From an uncultured Eubacteriales bacterium (GTDB taxonomy: Bacteria; Bacillota; Clostridia; HGM11514): DNA of 20,893 nucleotides. Shown piece by piece: positions 1 to 6,308 of this stretch. The first letter of the stretch is position 1; every line of letters begins with the position of its first letter. Made by a program: the position numbers and the translations under genes. The stretch spans positions 1 to 20,893 of the forward strand of contig CABUMF010000035.1 of the NCBI GenBank assembly GCA_902492655.1. Direction: 5' to 3'. The notes under the pieces are model-generated. The model was not told where the DNA came from. It saw nothing but the letters and a program-made list of their open reading frames with translations, and searched no databases.

Positions 1-486
1 GCACAGTTTGCGGCAGGCGGTAAGCCGATCAAGAAGAAAAACCTTGCTGAAATTGCAATGTCTTACGGCTATGTATATGTAGCTCAGGTAGCTCTCGGAT
101 ATGATATGAATCAGACCGTTAAGGCTATCAAGGAAGCTGTAAGCTATAACGGACCTTCCATTATTATCGGTTATGCTCCTTGTATCAACCACGGTATCAA
201 GGGCGGTATGACTAATACTCAGGGCATCATCAGCAATGCTGTAAAGTCAGGTTACTGGCACACATTCAGATTTGATCCTCGCCTTACTGCTGAAGGCAAG
301 GTTCCGTTCACAATGGATTCCAAAGACCCGACAGAGTCTTACAGAGACTTCATCATGAACGAAGTTCGTTATTCTTCGCTTGCAAGAAAGTTCCCCGAAA
401 AGGCAGAAGAGCTCTTTACGGTGGCTGAACAGCAGGCTAAGGAAAAATATGAACATTGGCAGAAATTCAGCAAGCTTTATGAATAA
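1..486 (+). CDS. nifJ: Pyruvate:ferredoxin oxidoreductase (pyruvate synthase), C-terminal part
   Basis: Only the last 161 residues are in the window; the 5' end lies upstream. The enzyme oxidises pyruvate with CoA to acetyl-CoA and CO2 and passes electrons to ferredoxin in the cytoplasm of anaerobes. The reading frame is open from base 1 and ends with TAA at 484-486. The visible part is the end of the thiamine-diphosphate domain plus the C-terminal tail. The motif YAPCINHGI (Cys at visible residue 61) matches the conserved C-terminal cysteine region that helps hold the proximal iron-sulphur cluster in single-chain PFORs. The following MTNTQ and the segment SGYWHTFRFDPRL are also typical of the family. 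Single-chain PFORs are about 1,170 residues, so roughly the last seventh is seen. A strong terminator follows directly, so this gene ends its own transcript. Identity is confident; whether the upstream part is intact cannot be judged. Confidence 0.93.
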   Translation, partial: AQFAAGGKPIKKKNLAEIAMSYGYVYVAQVALGYDMNQTVKAIKEAVSYNGPSIIIGYAPCINHGIKGGMTNTQGIISNAVKSGYWHTFRFDPRLTAEGKVPFTMDSKDPTESYRDFIMNEVRYSSLARKFPEKAEELFTVAEQQAKEKYEHWQKFSKLYE

Positions 487-498
487 TTAAAGCATCTC

Positions 499-530
499 AA
501 TCCGCGGCAAGCATTTTGCCGCGGATTTTT
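499..530 (+). terminator. Intrinsic terminator after the PFOR gene
   Basis: A perfect inverted repeat of 12 bp (AATCCGCGGCAA at 499-510 with TTGCCGCGGATT at 516-527) surrounds a 5-nt loop. The 3' arm runs into a T tract (526-530, then CTTT). It lies 12 nt after the PFOR stop and separates that gene from the rlmB run. Confidence 0.92.
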
Positions 531-562
531 CTTTGGTATTGCTACTTTTTTTCTTAAAAACA

Positions 563-591
563 TTGACAAAACATAAAAAAAGATGTAAAAT
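563..591 (+). promoter_or_regulatory. Sigma-A type promoter for the rlmB run
   Basis: TTGACA at 563-568 and TAAAAT at 586-591 are separated by 17 bp, with TG two bases before the -10. Transcription should start near 598. That leaves only about 10 nt before the ATG at 609 but about 32 nt before the ATG at 630, which helps decide the rlmB start. It may drive much of the gene run that follows. Confidence 0.8.
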
Positions 592-629
592 ATTATGATA
601 GAATAATTATGTATAAAAGGAATAGTATC

Positions 630-1385
630 ATGTTGGAAAACAATACATTGGCTGAAGATAGGATAGAAGGCAGAAATCCGGTTTTTGAAGCACTGAAATC
701 AGGCAGACGGATAGACAAGCTTTTTATACAAAGGGATCTTAACGACGGCTCTTTGGTAAAGATCAGGGCCATTGCCCGGGAAAAGGGTATAGTAATTTCC
801 GAAGCGGCAAAGCAGAAGCTTGACAGTATGTCCCATACAGGTTCACACCAAGGTGTAATTGCTTATACCGCTATGCACGAGTATTGCGAAATTGATGATA
901 TTTTGGAGCTTGCAAAAACACGGGGCGAGGCACCTTTGGTGATTATAGCAGACGAAATTTCCGACCCCCATAACCTTGGCTCTATAATAAGGACTGCCGA
1001 TGCCGCCGGTGTTCACGGCGTTATTATCCCGAAAAGACGGGCTGTAGGCTTAAGTGCAGTGGTTGCGAAAGCGTCAGCCGGAGCTTTGGAATATGTTCCT
1101 GTTTGTAAGGTGGGCAACATTTCCTCCGCTATTGAAGAGCTCAAACAAAAGGGTTTGTGGATTGCAGGCGCGGCAATGGAAGGACAATCTGTTTATGGAA
1201 AAGCCGATTTAACAGGTCCCCTCGCTATTGTAATAGGCTCCGAGGGAAGCGGTATTTCAAGACTTGTAAAGGAAAAATGCGATTTCCTCGTTTCAATCCC
1301 TATGTACGGCAGTATAAATTCATTAAATGCATCAGTTGCTGCAGGCGTTCTTATGCTTGAAGCGGCAAGACAAAGGAGAAAATAA
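630..1385 (+). CDS. rlmB: 23S rRNA (guanosine-2'-O-)-methyltransferase RlmB, SpoU/TrmH family
   Basis: This protein of 251 residues transfers a methyl group from S-adenosylmethionine to a ribose 2'-oxygen in RNA. By family it probably acts on 23S rRNA during ribosome assembly. The N-terminal part (EGRNPVFEAL, then KLFIQ) is the small substrate-binding domain seen in RlmB/TrmH proteins. The C-terminal SPOUT knot carries the three family motifs: SDPHNLGSIIRTAD (Asn115, Arg121), IGSEGSGIS (Glu205) and SINSLNASVAAG (Asn233). I chose the ATG at 630 because AAAAGGAA at 615-622 sits 7 nt before it. An in-frame ATG at 609 has no ribosome binding site and would lie only about 10 nt from the predicted transcript start. 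The next gene starts 2 nt after the stop. The exact target nucleotide is not provable from sequence; YacO/TrmH-type substrates remain possible. Confidence 0.9.
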   Translation: MLENNTLAEDRIEGRNPVFEALKSGRRIDKLFIQRDLNDGSLVKIRAIAREKGIVISEAAKQKLDSMSHTGSHQGVIAYTAMHEYCEIDDILELAKTRGEAPLVIIADEISDPHNLGSIIRTADAAGVHGVIIPKRRAVGLSAVVAKASAGALEYVPVCKVGNISSAIEELKQKGLWIAGAAMEGQSVYGKADLTGPLAIVIGSEGSGISRLVKEKCDFLVSIPMYGSINSLNASVAAGVLMLEAARQRRK

Positions 1386-1387
1386 CT

Positions 1388-1660
1388 ATGGTTAAGGCAG
1401 TAATTTCGGTTGTTGGTAATGATAAAGTAGGCATTATAGCAGGCGTTTCCGCTAAGATTGCCGAGCATAATGTAAATATTCTTGACATAACCCAGACTGT
1501 TATGCAGGATTATTTTACTATGATTATGCTTGTGGATGTGGAAAAGCTTAATGTTAAATTTGCCGATTTTGCGGAAATTATGGGAAAATACGGCGATGAA
1601 ATCGGAATGAACATAAGAGTTCAGCACGAAGATATTTTTAATTCCATGCACAGGATATAA
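1388..1660 (+). CDS. ACT domain protein (UPF0237 family)
   Basis: This 90-residue protein is one complete ACT domain, a fold that usually binds amino acids or other small ligands and often dimerises. The start MVKAVISVVGNDKVGIIAGV and the following NVNILDITQT are the beta-alpha-beta ligand-binding hallmark. The C-terminal part has the IRVQHEDIF segment typical of this stand-alone family. AAAGGAG at 1372-1378 lies 9 nt before the ATG. The gene sits between rlmB (2 nt gap) and the DUF711 gene (12 nt gap). Pairing of this ACT family with DUF711 is widespread in Firmicutes, so the two probably form a functional unit in which the ACT protein senses a ligand for the larger partner. No function is established as far as I know. 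Confidence 0.88.
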   Translation: MVKAVISVVGNDKVGIIAGVSAKIAEHNVNILDITQTVMQDYFTMIMLVDVEKLNVKFADFAEIMGKYGDEIGMNIRVQHEDIFNSMHRI

Positions 1661-1672
1661 CAGAGGTGTACT

Positions 1673-3028
1673 ATGATAAATCAGTTTGAAGTGCTTGAAA
1701 CCAACAATATGATTGATAAACAGCATCTTGATATAAGAACGATTACAATGGGTATATCGCTTCTGGATTGCTGTGATTCCGATGCAAAGCGCGCCTGTGA
1801 TAAGATTTACGATAAAATCACACGATGTGCAAAAGAACTGGTAAAAACCGGTGAGGAAATTGAGAAAAAGTATGGTATTCCGATAATTCATAAAAGAATT
1901 TCGGTTACACCGATCAGTCTTATTGCAGGCTGTTCCGATGAAGATAATTATGTGATGTATGCAAAAACTCTGGAGCGTGCCGCGATTGAAACAGGCGTCA
2001 ATTTTATCGGCGGTTTCTCGGCTTTGGTACATAAGGGCTATACAATCGGCGACAGAAAGCTTATAGATTCTATTCCGTACGCTCTTTCAGAAACCACCAA
2101 GGTTTGCTCCTCTGTCAATGTTGCCACAACCAAGGCGGGGATTAATATGGATGCCGTGGCACATATGGGCAGGATTATTAAAAAGACCGCAGAGCTTACA
2201 AAAAATGAGGATAGTTTGGGTTGTGCGAAGCTTGTGGTTTTTGCAAATGTTCCCGAGGATAATCCCTTTATGGCAGGTGCTTTTCACGGAATAGGCGAGC
2301 CCGATACTGTAATAAATGTCGGCGTAAGCGGCCCGGGAGTTGTTAAAGCCGCTCTTGAAAAGGTCAAGGGTGCGGATTTCGGAACAGTTGAGACAATTAA
2401 AAAGACCGCATTTAAGATCACAAGAATGGGTCAGCTTGTAGCGTTGGAGGCATCAAAAGCACTCGGGGTGCCGTTTGGTATTGTTGACCTGTCCCTTGCG
2501 CCAACACCGGCAGTCGGGGATAGCGTTGCTCATATTCTTGAAGAAATGGGACTCCAAAGCTGTGGTACTCACGGTACTACCGCAGCCCTTGCACTTCTTA
2601 ACGATGCAGTAAAAAAAGGCGGAGTTATGGCTTCTTCCTATGTTGGCGGCTTAAGCGGTGCTTTTATTCCGGTAAGCGAGGACGCAGGAATGATTAATGC
2701 CGCAAAAATCGGCAGCTTAGGCATAGATAAGCTTGAAGCTATGACCTGCGTTTGCTCTGTGGGACTTGATATGATTGCAGTGCCCGGTGATACAAGCGCA
2801 GAAACCATTTCGGCAATAATAGCGGACGAAACCGCAATCGGTATGGTTAATACAAAAACAACAGCAGTAAGAGTAATCCCGGTTTGCGGCAAAGGAGTTG
2901 GGGAATCCGTTGAATTCGGCGGACTTCTCGGTACGGCACCTATTATGCCCGTTCACAATTACTCAAGTGCCGACTTTATAAATCGCGGAGGCAGAATTCC
3001 GGCTCCGCTTCAAAGCCTTAAAAACTAA
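1673..3028 (+). CDS. DUF711 / UPF0210 family protein (PFL family)
   Basis: This 451-residue protein belongs to a conserved family of unknown reaction, distantly related in fold to glycyl-radical (PFL-like) barrels. The start MINQFEVLETNNMIDKQHLD followed by IRTITMGISLLDC is diagnostic. Other conserved stretches are IHKRISVTPISLIAG, FIGGFSALVHKG, KAGINMDAV, GVSGPGVVKAALE, GIVDLSLAPTPAVGDSVA and the C-terminal FINRGGRIPAPLQSLKN. It has full family length and no signal peptide or membrane segment, so it should be cytoplasmic. AGAGGTG at 1662-1668 is only 4 nt from the ATG, which is slightly close, but the N-terminal sequence fits the family and no better start exists. It follows the ACT gene in the usual arrangement. 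I do not assign an enzymatic activity; the old 'PFL' label should not be read as pyruvate formate-lyase. Confidence 0.9.
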   Translation: MINQFEVLETNNMIDKQHLDIRTITMGISLLDCCDSDAKRACDKIYDKITRCAKELVKTGEEIEKKYGIPIIHKRISVTPISLIAGCSDEDNYVMYAKTLERAAIETGVNFIGGFSALVHKGYTIGDRKLIDSIPYALSETTKVCSSVNVATTKAGINMDAVAHMGRIIKKTAELTKNEDSLGCAKLVVFANVPEDNPFMAGAFHGIGEPDTVINVGVSGPGVVKAALEKVKGADFGTVETIKKTAFKITRMGQLVALEASKALGVPFGIVDLSLAPTPAVGDSVAHILEEMGLQSCGTHGTTAALALLNDAVKKGGVMASSYVGGLSGAFIPVSEDAGMINAAKIGSLGIDKLEAMTCVCSVGLDMIAVPGDTSAETISAIIADETAIGMVNTKTTAVRVIPVCGKGVGESVEFGGLLGTAPIMPVHNYSSADFINRGGRIPAPLQSLKN

Positions 3029-3044
3029 AATTGGAGTTTTGAAA

Positions 3045-3323
3045 ATGAAAAAATATAAAATTAAGGATACCTACATTTTGAAGCAGGTTATGGATGAATA
3101 CATTGTAGTTCCCTTCGGCGGAGAAACCGTGGATTTTAATTCCATGATTACCCTTAACGAAAGCGGAGCGTTTATATGGGAATGTATGCAAACGGCTACT
3201 ACGGAGGATGAGGTTGTAAGCAAACTTTGCTCCGAATATGATGTATCTCACGATGCCGCCTCTTGCGATGTAAAGGAATTTATATCAAGGCTTGCAGATG
3301 CAGGTGTGCTTGAAAATGAATAA
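3045..3323 (+). CDS. PqqD-like protein (RiPP recognition element)
   Basis: This 92-residue protein has the PqqD winged-helix pattern: a short strand region (YKIKDTYILKQVMDEYIVVP), the motif MITLNESGAFIWECMQ (residues near 34-49), and a helical C-terminal half ending with LADAGVLENE. In known systems such domains bind the leader of a ribosomally made precursor peptide and hand it to a processing enzyme. GGAG at 3033-3036 is 8 nt before the ATG at 3045; an upstream in-frame TTG at 3039 is too close to that site. The next gene starts inside its last codons (8-nt overlap), and the following genes encode a peptidase, an ABC exporter and an HPr-kinase-like protein. That supports a role in peptide processing. 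No precursor gene is visible next to it, so its partner peptide is unknown. Confidence 0.85.
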   Translation: MKKYKIKDTYILKQVMDEYIVVPFGGETVDFNSMITLNESGAFIWECMQTATTEDEVVSKLCSEYDVSHDAASCDVKEFISRLADAGVLENE

Positions 3324-3792
3324 AACAAAAACCGTAGATATTTACGAGATTACTCCTATTATCAAGGAACTGATTGACGAGGGAAGAGATGTAAGGCTTA
3401 CGGTTGTGGGGTGGAGTATGTTTCCTATGCTCCACAGCGGAAGGGACAGCGTTGTCCTTACCAAACCCACCGAGCCCCTCAAAAAGTACGACCTGCCGCT
3501 TTACAGGAGAAAAACAGGCGAATATGTCATGCACAGAATTGTAAAGGTGAATGACGGGTTTTTTACCATGAACGGTGATAATCAGTTGTTTCTCGAAGAA
3601 CCGATATATCCCGATATGATAATCGGAATTGTGAAAGAATTTTACAGAAACGGCAAAAAAATCAGCTGTTCCGGAAAGCTGTATAAGCTTTATTGTGTCT
3701 TTTGGGTTAAAATACGCCCGTTAAGGGGAACTGCGGTTAAAATATATAAGCATACAATCGGCAAAATTAGAGGTTATTTGGTGAGAAAATGA
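3316..3792 (+). CDS. S24/S26 family peptidase (signal-peptidase-like)
   Basis: This 158-residue protein has the signal peptidase/LexA-type fold. The catalytic serine motif VVGWSMFPML places Ser34. The second conserved block YVMHRIVKV has His73 where bacterial type I signal peptidases have lysine, and TMNGDNQ gives a likely Asp88. This Ser-His-Asp pattern resembles the SipW/archaeal branch. There is no N-terminal membrane anchor; the C-terminal end is basic with only weak hydrophobic stretches, so the protein may be cytoplasmic or loosely bound to the membrane. The ATG at 3316 is preceded by CAGGTG at 3301-3306 and overlaps the end of the PqqD-like gene; the TGA stop overlaps the ABC gene. A plausible role is leader removal from a peptide held by the PqqD-like protein before export, but this is inference from context. 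Confidence 0.82.
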   Translation: MNKTKTVDIYEITPIIKELIDEGRDVRLTVVGWSMFPMLHSGRDSVVLTKPTEPLKKYDLPLYRRKTGEYVMHRIVKVNDGFFTMNGDNQLFLEEPIYPDMIIGIVKEFYRNGKKISCSGKLYKLYCVFWVKIRPLRGTAVKIYKHTIGKIRGYLVRK

Positions 3793-5450
3793 ATTTTAGT
3801 GTTTTAAAATGGCTCGGCAAAAAAACCGGTAAGATTTCGGTATTCCTCGTCGTAGCAATACTTATTAATGCGGTATTGTCGATTATAGGAGTACGCTTTG
3901 CCTTGGTATCCAAAGAGCTGATAGATGTTGTCACAAAGCAATCGGACGGAAAGCTATCCGCTTCGTTTGTTACAATAGCCGTCTATCTAACAATTCAAAT
4001 CCTGTTGATTATTTTCGGAAATCTTTTGGATATAAGAATAAGGGGCAAGCTTGAGATTAAAATTAGAAGAGATTTGTTTTGCTCACTTTTGAAAAAAGAC
4101 CTTAAGGAATTGTCTTCTTTCCATTCCGGCGAGTTGATGAACAGGCTAACAAGCGATGTAAATGTTGTCGTTAGCGGAATTGCTGATATTCTTCCAACCT
4201 TTGTTTCGCTGACCATAACTATTGTGCTCAGTGCATATTATCTGTTTATCCTTGCTCCGAGCTTTGCGTTATGGATATTGCCGATAGGACCTATCGTTTT
4301 GATTTTGGGCAGGCTTTACAGCCGCAAAATGAAGACGCTCCACAAAAGATGTCAGGAGGCTGACGGCAAAACCCGCTCTTTTATGCAGGAGTTGCTCCAA
4401 AATGTTATTGCGGTTAAGGCGTTCAGAGCTGAAAATGCGGTTTCTTCAGATGCTCAGCGTTATCAGCTTTCAACATACAAGGTTAAGGTTAAAAGAAACG
4501 CAGTAGCAACCTTTGCAGGCGTGGGACTTTATATAGTTTTTACCGCAGGATATTATATAACCTTAGGGTGGGGCGCATTAAAAATATCGGCAGGAGCACT
4601 CACTTACGGTACGCTTCTTGCAATGCTGAGGCTTGTTTCTCAAATTCAAACACCTTTCAGGAATATGTCCTCACTTTTGTCCAAGGCTTTTTCAACGATT
4701 GCTTCGGCTGAAAGAATTATCGAGCTTGAAAATCTGAAGGACGAAATTCCTGCCGCCGAAAATCTCGGTACGTGCGATAAAATAGACAGCATTTCCGTTG
4801 ATAATCTGACCTATTCATATAACACAGCACCGCTTATTAAGAATTCCGACCTTATTATCAATCAAGGCGAATTTGTAGCAATTTCGGGCATTTCGGGGAT
4901 CGGCAAAAGTACGCTCCTTAAGCTGCTTCTTGGCTTATATTCACCAAACGAAGGCTCGATTTACCTGAATGCAGGCGGAAAAGCAATACCTGTTGGCGCA
5001 GACACCCGTGCTTTCTTTTCTTATGTTCCTCAGGAAAACATGATTCTTTCGGGTACTATAAAGGACAATATAAGGTTTTATAACGAAAATGCTTCCGACA
5101 AGGATGTATTGCGATGCGCTTCAATAGCTTGTGTTGACGAATTTGTTTCAGAGCTTGAAAACGGTTATGATACGGTTTTGCACGAGGGCGGCACAGGACT
5201 TTCGGGCGGTCAGATTCAGCGAATTGCAATTGCAAGAGCTCTTATCTACGATTCTCCCGTACTTCTCCTCGATGAGGCAACATCGGCACTTGACGAGGAA
5301 ACAGAAAAGAAGGTTCTTAAAAATATTAAGTCCCTTACGGATAAGTGCTGTATAATTGTTTCGCATAAGTCCGCTGCACTTGATATATGCGACAAGGTTG
5401 TGAAAATCGAAAATTGCAAATTCATATGCGAGGATATTAATAATGATTAA
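3789..5450 (+). CDS. ABC transporter, fused membrane and ATPase domains (exporter type)
   Basis: This 553-residue half-transporter has an N-terminal membrane domain (hydrophobic segments at about residues 17-40, 57-80, 130-175 and 240-290) and a C-terminal ATPase domain from about 335. Nucleotide-binding motifs are intact: Walker A GISGIGKST (Lys373), Q-loop YVPQE, signature LSGGQ (471-475), Walker B LLLDEATSALD (Asp495, Glu496) and switch His526. It lacks an N-terminal C39 peptidase domain, so it cannot cut a double-glycine leader itself; the peptidase encoded just upstream could supply cleavage. The ATG overlaps the upstream stop (ATGA), and the next gene starts 8 nt before its own stop, so translation is coupled. 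It probably works as a homodimer exporting a peptide or small molecule. The substrate is unknown. Confidence 0.9.
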   Translation: MNFSVLKWLGKKTGKISVFLVVAILINAVLSIIGVRFALVSKELIDVVTKQSDGKLSASFVTIAVYLTIQILLIIFGNLLDIRIRGKLEIKIRRDLFCSLLKKDLKELSSFHSGELMNRLTSDVNVVVSGIADILPTFVSLTITIVLSAYYLFILAPSFALWILPIGPIVLILGRLYSRKMKTLHKRCQEADGKTRSFMQELLQNVIAVKAFRAENAVSSDAQRYQLSTYKVKVKRNAVATFAGVGLYIVFTAGYYITLGWGALKISAGALTYGTLLAMLRLVSQIQTPFRNMSSLLSKAFSTIASAERIIELENLKDEIPAAENLGTCDKIDSISVDNLTYSYNTAPLIKNSDLIINQGEFVAISGISGIGKSTLLKLLLGLYSPNEGSIYLNAGGKAIPVGADTRAFFSYVPQENMILSGTIKDNIRFYNENASDKDVLRCASIACVDEFVSELENGYDTVLHEGGTGLSGGQIQRIAIARALIYDSPVLLLDEATSALDEETEKKVLKNIKSLTDKCCIIVSHKSAALDICDKVVKIENCKFICEDINND

Positions 5451-6291
5451 ATTGAAAATTGCCGACATCTTGATTTTGGCAGAAGGATTCGACAACGAAT
5501 ATTTTATCAGACGGACACGGGCATATGCATCGGATTTTGAAAATGCCGATATGTCGGTTTCTGTATCGGTTTGTGATAATATTGAGCCTCCGTCGCTTGA
5601 AACCATAGCAGTCAGGGGAGAGAGATTTTTTTGCGAAACCGAAACGGAATATATCTTTTACGATATGCATAAGGAACTTTGCGTTGCTTGCATATGGGCA
5701 TCAAAGGATTGGACATCCGTTCGTTCCGAGCTTCTTGATGTTTCAAATATAGGCGGTGCTCCGACGGATGTGCGGATGTTTAATATGCTCGGTGAGGTTT
5801 TTAAATACCGTATTCTTAACGATAACGGAATTGTATATCATTCCTCTTGCATTTTGTATAATAATTCGGCTGTTCTTTTTACCGCAAATTCGGGTACGGG
5901 AAAATCAACCCATACTTCTCTTTGGAAGGAACATTTCGGTGCCGAAATTCTCAATGACGATTCTCCTGTTATTAAGCTTGTCGGCGATACCATGATGGCA
6001 TTCGGAACTCCCTGGAGCGGAAAAACCGAATACAATATAAATGTTTCCGTACCGGTAAAGGCTTTGGTGTTTTTGCAACGAAGCGAGACAAATTTTGCGG
6101 AGAGAATTTCTTACAAGGACGCTTTGCTTAATTTAATAAACGGCATGATGACAAGACCTGTTTATAAGCCGTATATGGATAAGGCACTAAAAATGATTGA
6201 GCATATTGCTGAAAATGTTCCGCTGTATAAGCTTGGATGTAACATCAGCCGTGAGGCTTGTGAAGTTATAAAAAATAAAATTTATGGATAA
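5443..6291 (+). CDS. HPr kinase/PEP carboxykinase-like protein
   Basis: This 282-residue protein has a C-terminal P-loop domain of the HPr kinase / PEP carboxykinase type. The Walker A motif FTANSGTGKSTHTSLW places Lys154, and ILNDDSP has Asp172 and Asp173 in the metal-binding position. AFGTPWSGKTEYNIN and the strand VPVKALVFLQRSE continue the fold. The N-terminal 130 residues are not the classical HPr kinase sensor domain, so this is unlikely to be the carbon-catabolite HPr kinase itself. Such HprK-like proteins occur beside PqqD-like proteins and ABC transporters in lasso-peptide and related gene clusters, where some phosphorylate the peptide. The ATG overlaps the ABC gene by 8 nt, making it the last gene of the cassette; alaS follows after 17 nt. 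Substrate unknown; peptide kinase is a reasonable guess. Confidence 0.8.
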   Translation: MIKLKIADILILAEGFDNEYFIRRTRAYASDFENADMSVSVSVCDNIEPPSLETIAVRGERFFCETETEYIFYDMHKELCVACIWASKDWTSVRSELLDVSNIGGAPTDVRMFNMLGEVFKYRILNDNGIVYHSSCILYNNSAVLFTANSGTGKSTHTSLWKEHFGAEILNDDSPVIKLVGDTMMAFGTPWSGKTEYNINVSVPVKALVFLQRSETNFAERISYKDALLNLINGMMTRPVYKPYMDKALKMIEHIAENVPLYKLGCNISREACEVIKNKIYG

Positions 6292-6308
6292 AATTGGAGT
6301 AGATTTTG

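Noticed and set aside
1193..2032. Open frame of 279 codons on the - strand opposite rlmB, the ACT gene and DUF711
   Set aside because: It crosses three well-supported genes, its translation is rich in Asn, His, Ile and Tyr with no domain pattern, and no ribosome binding site or promoter supports it. It is a by-product of codon use on the + strand.
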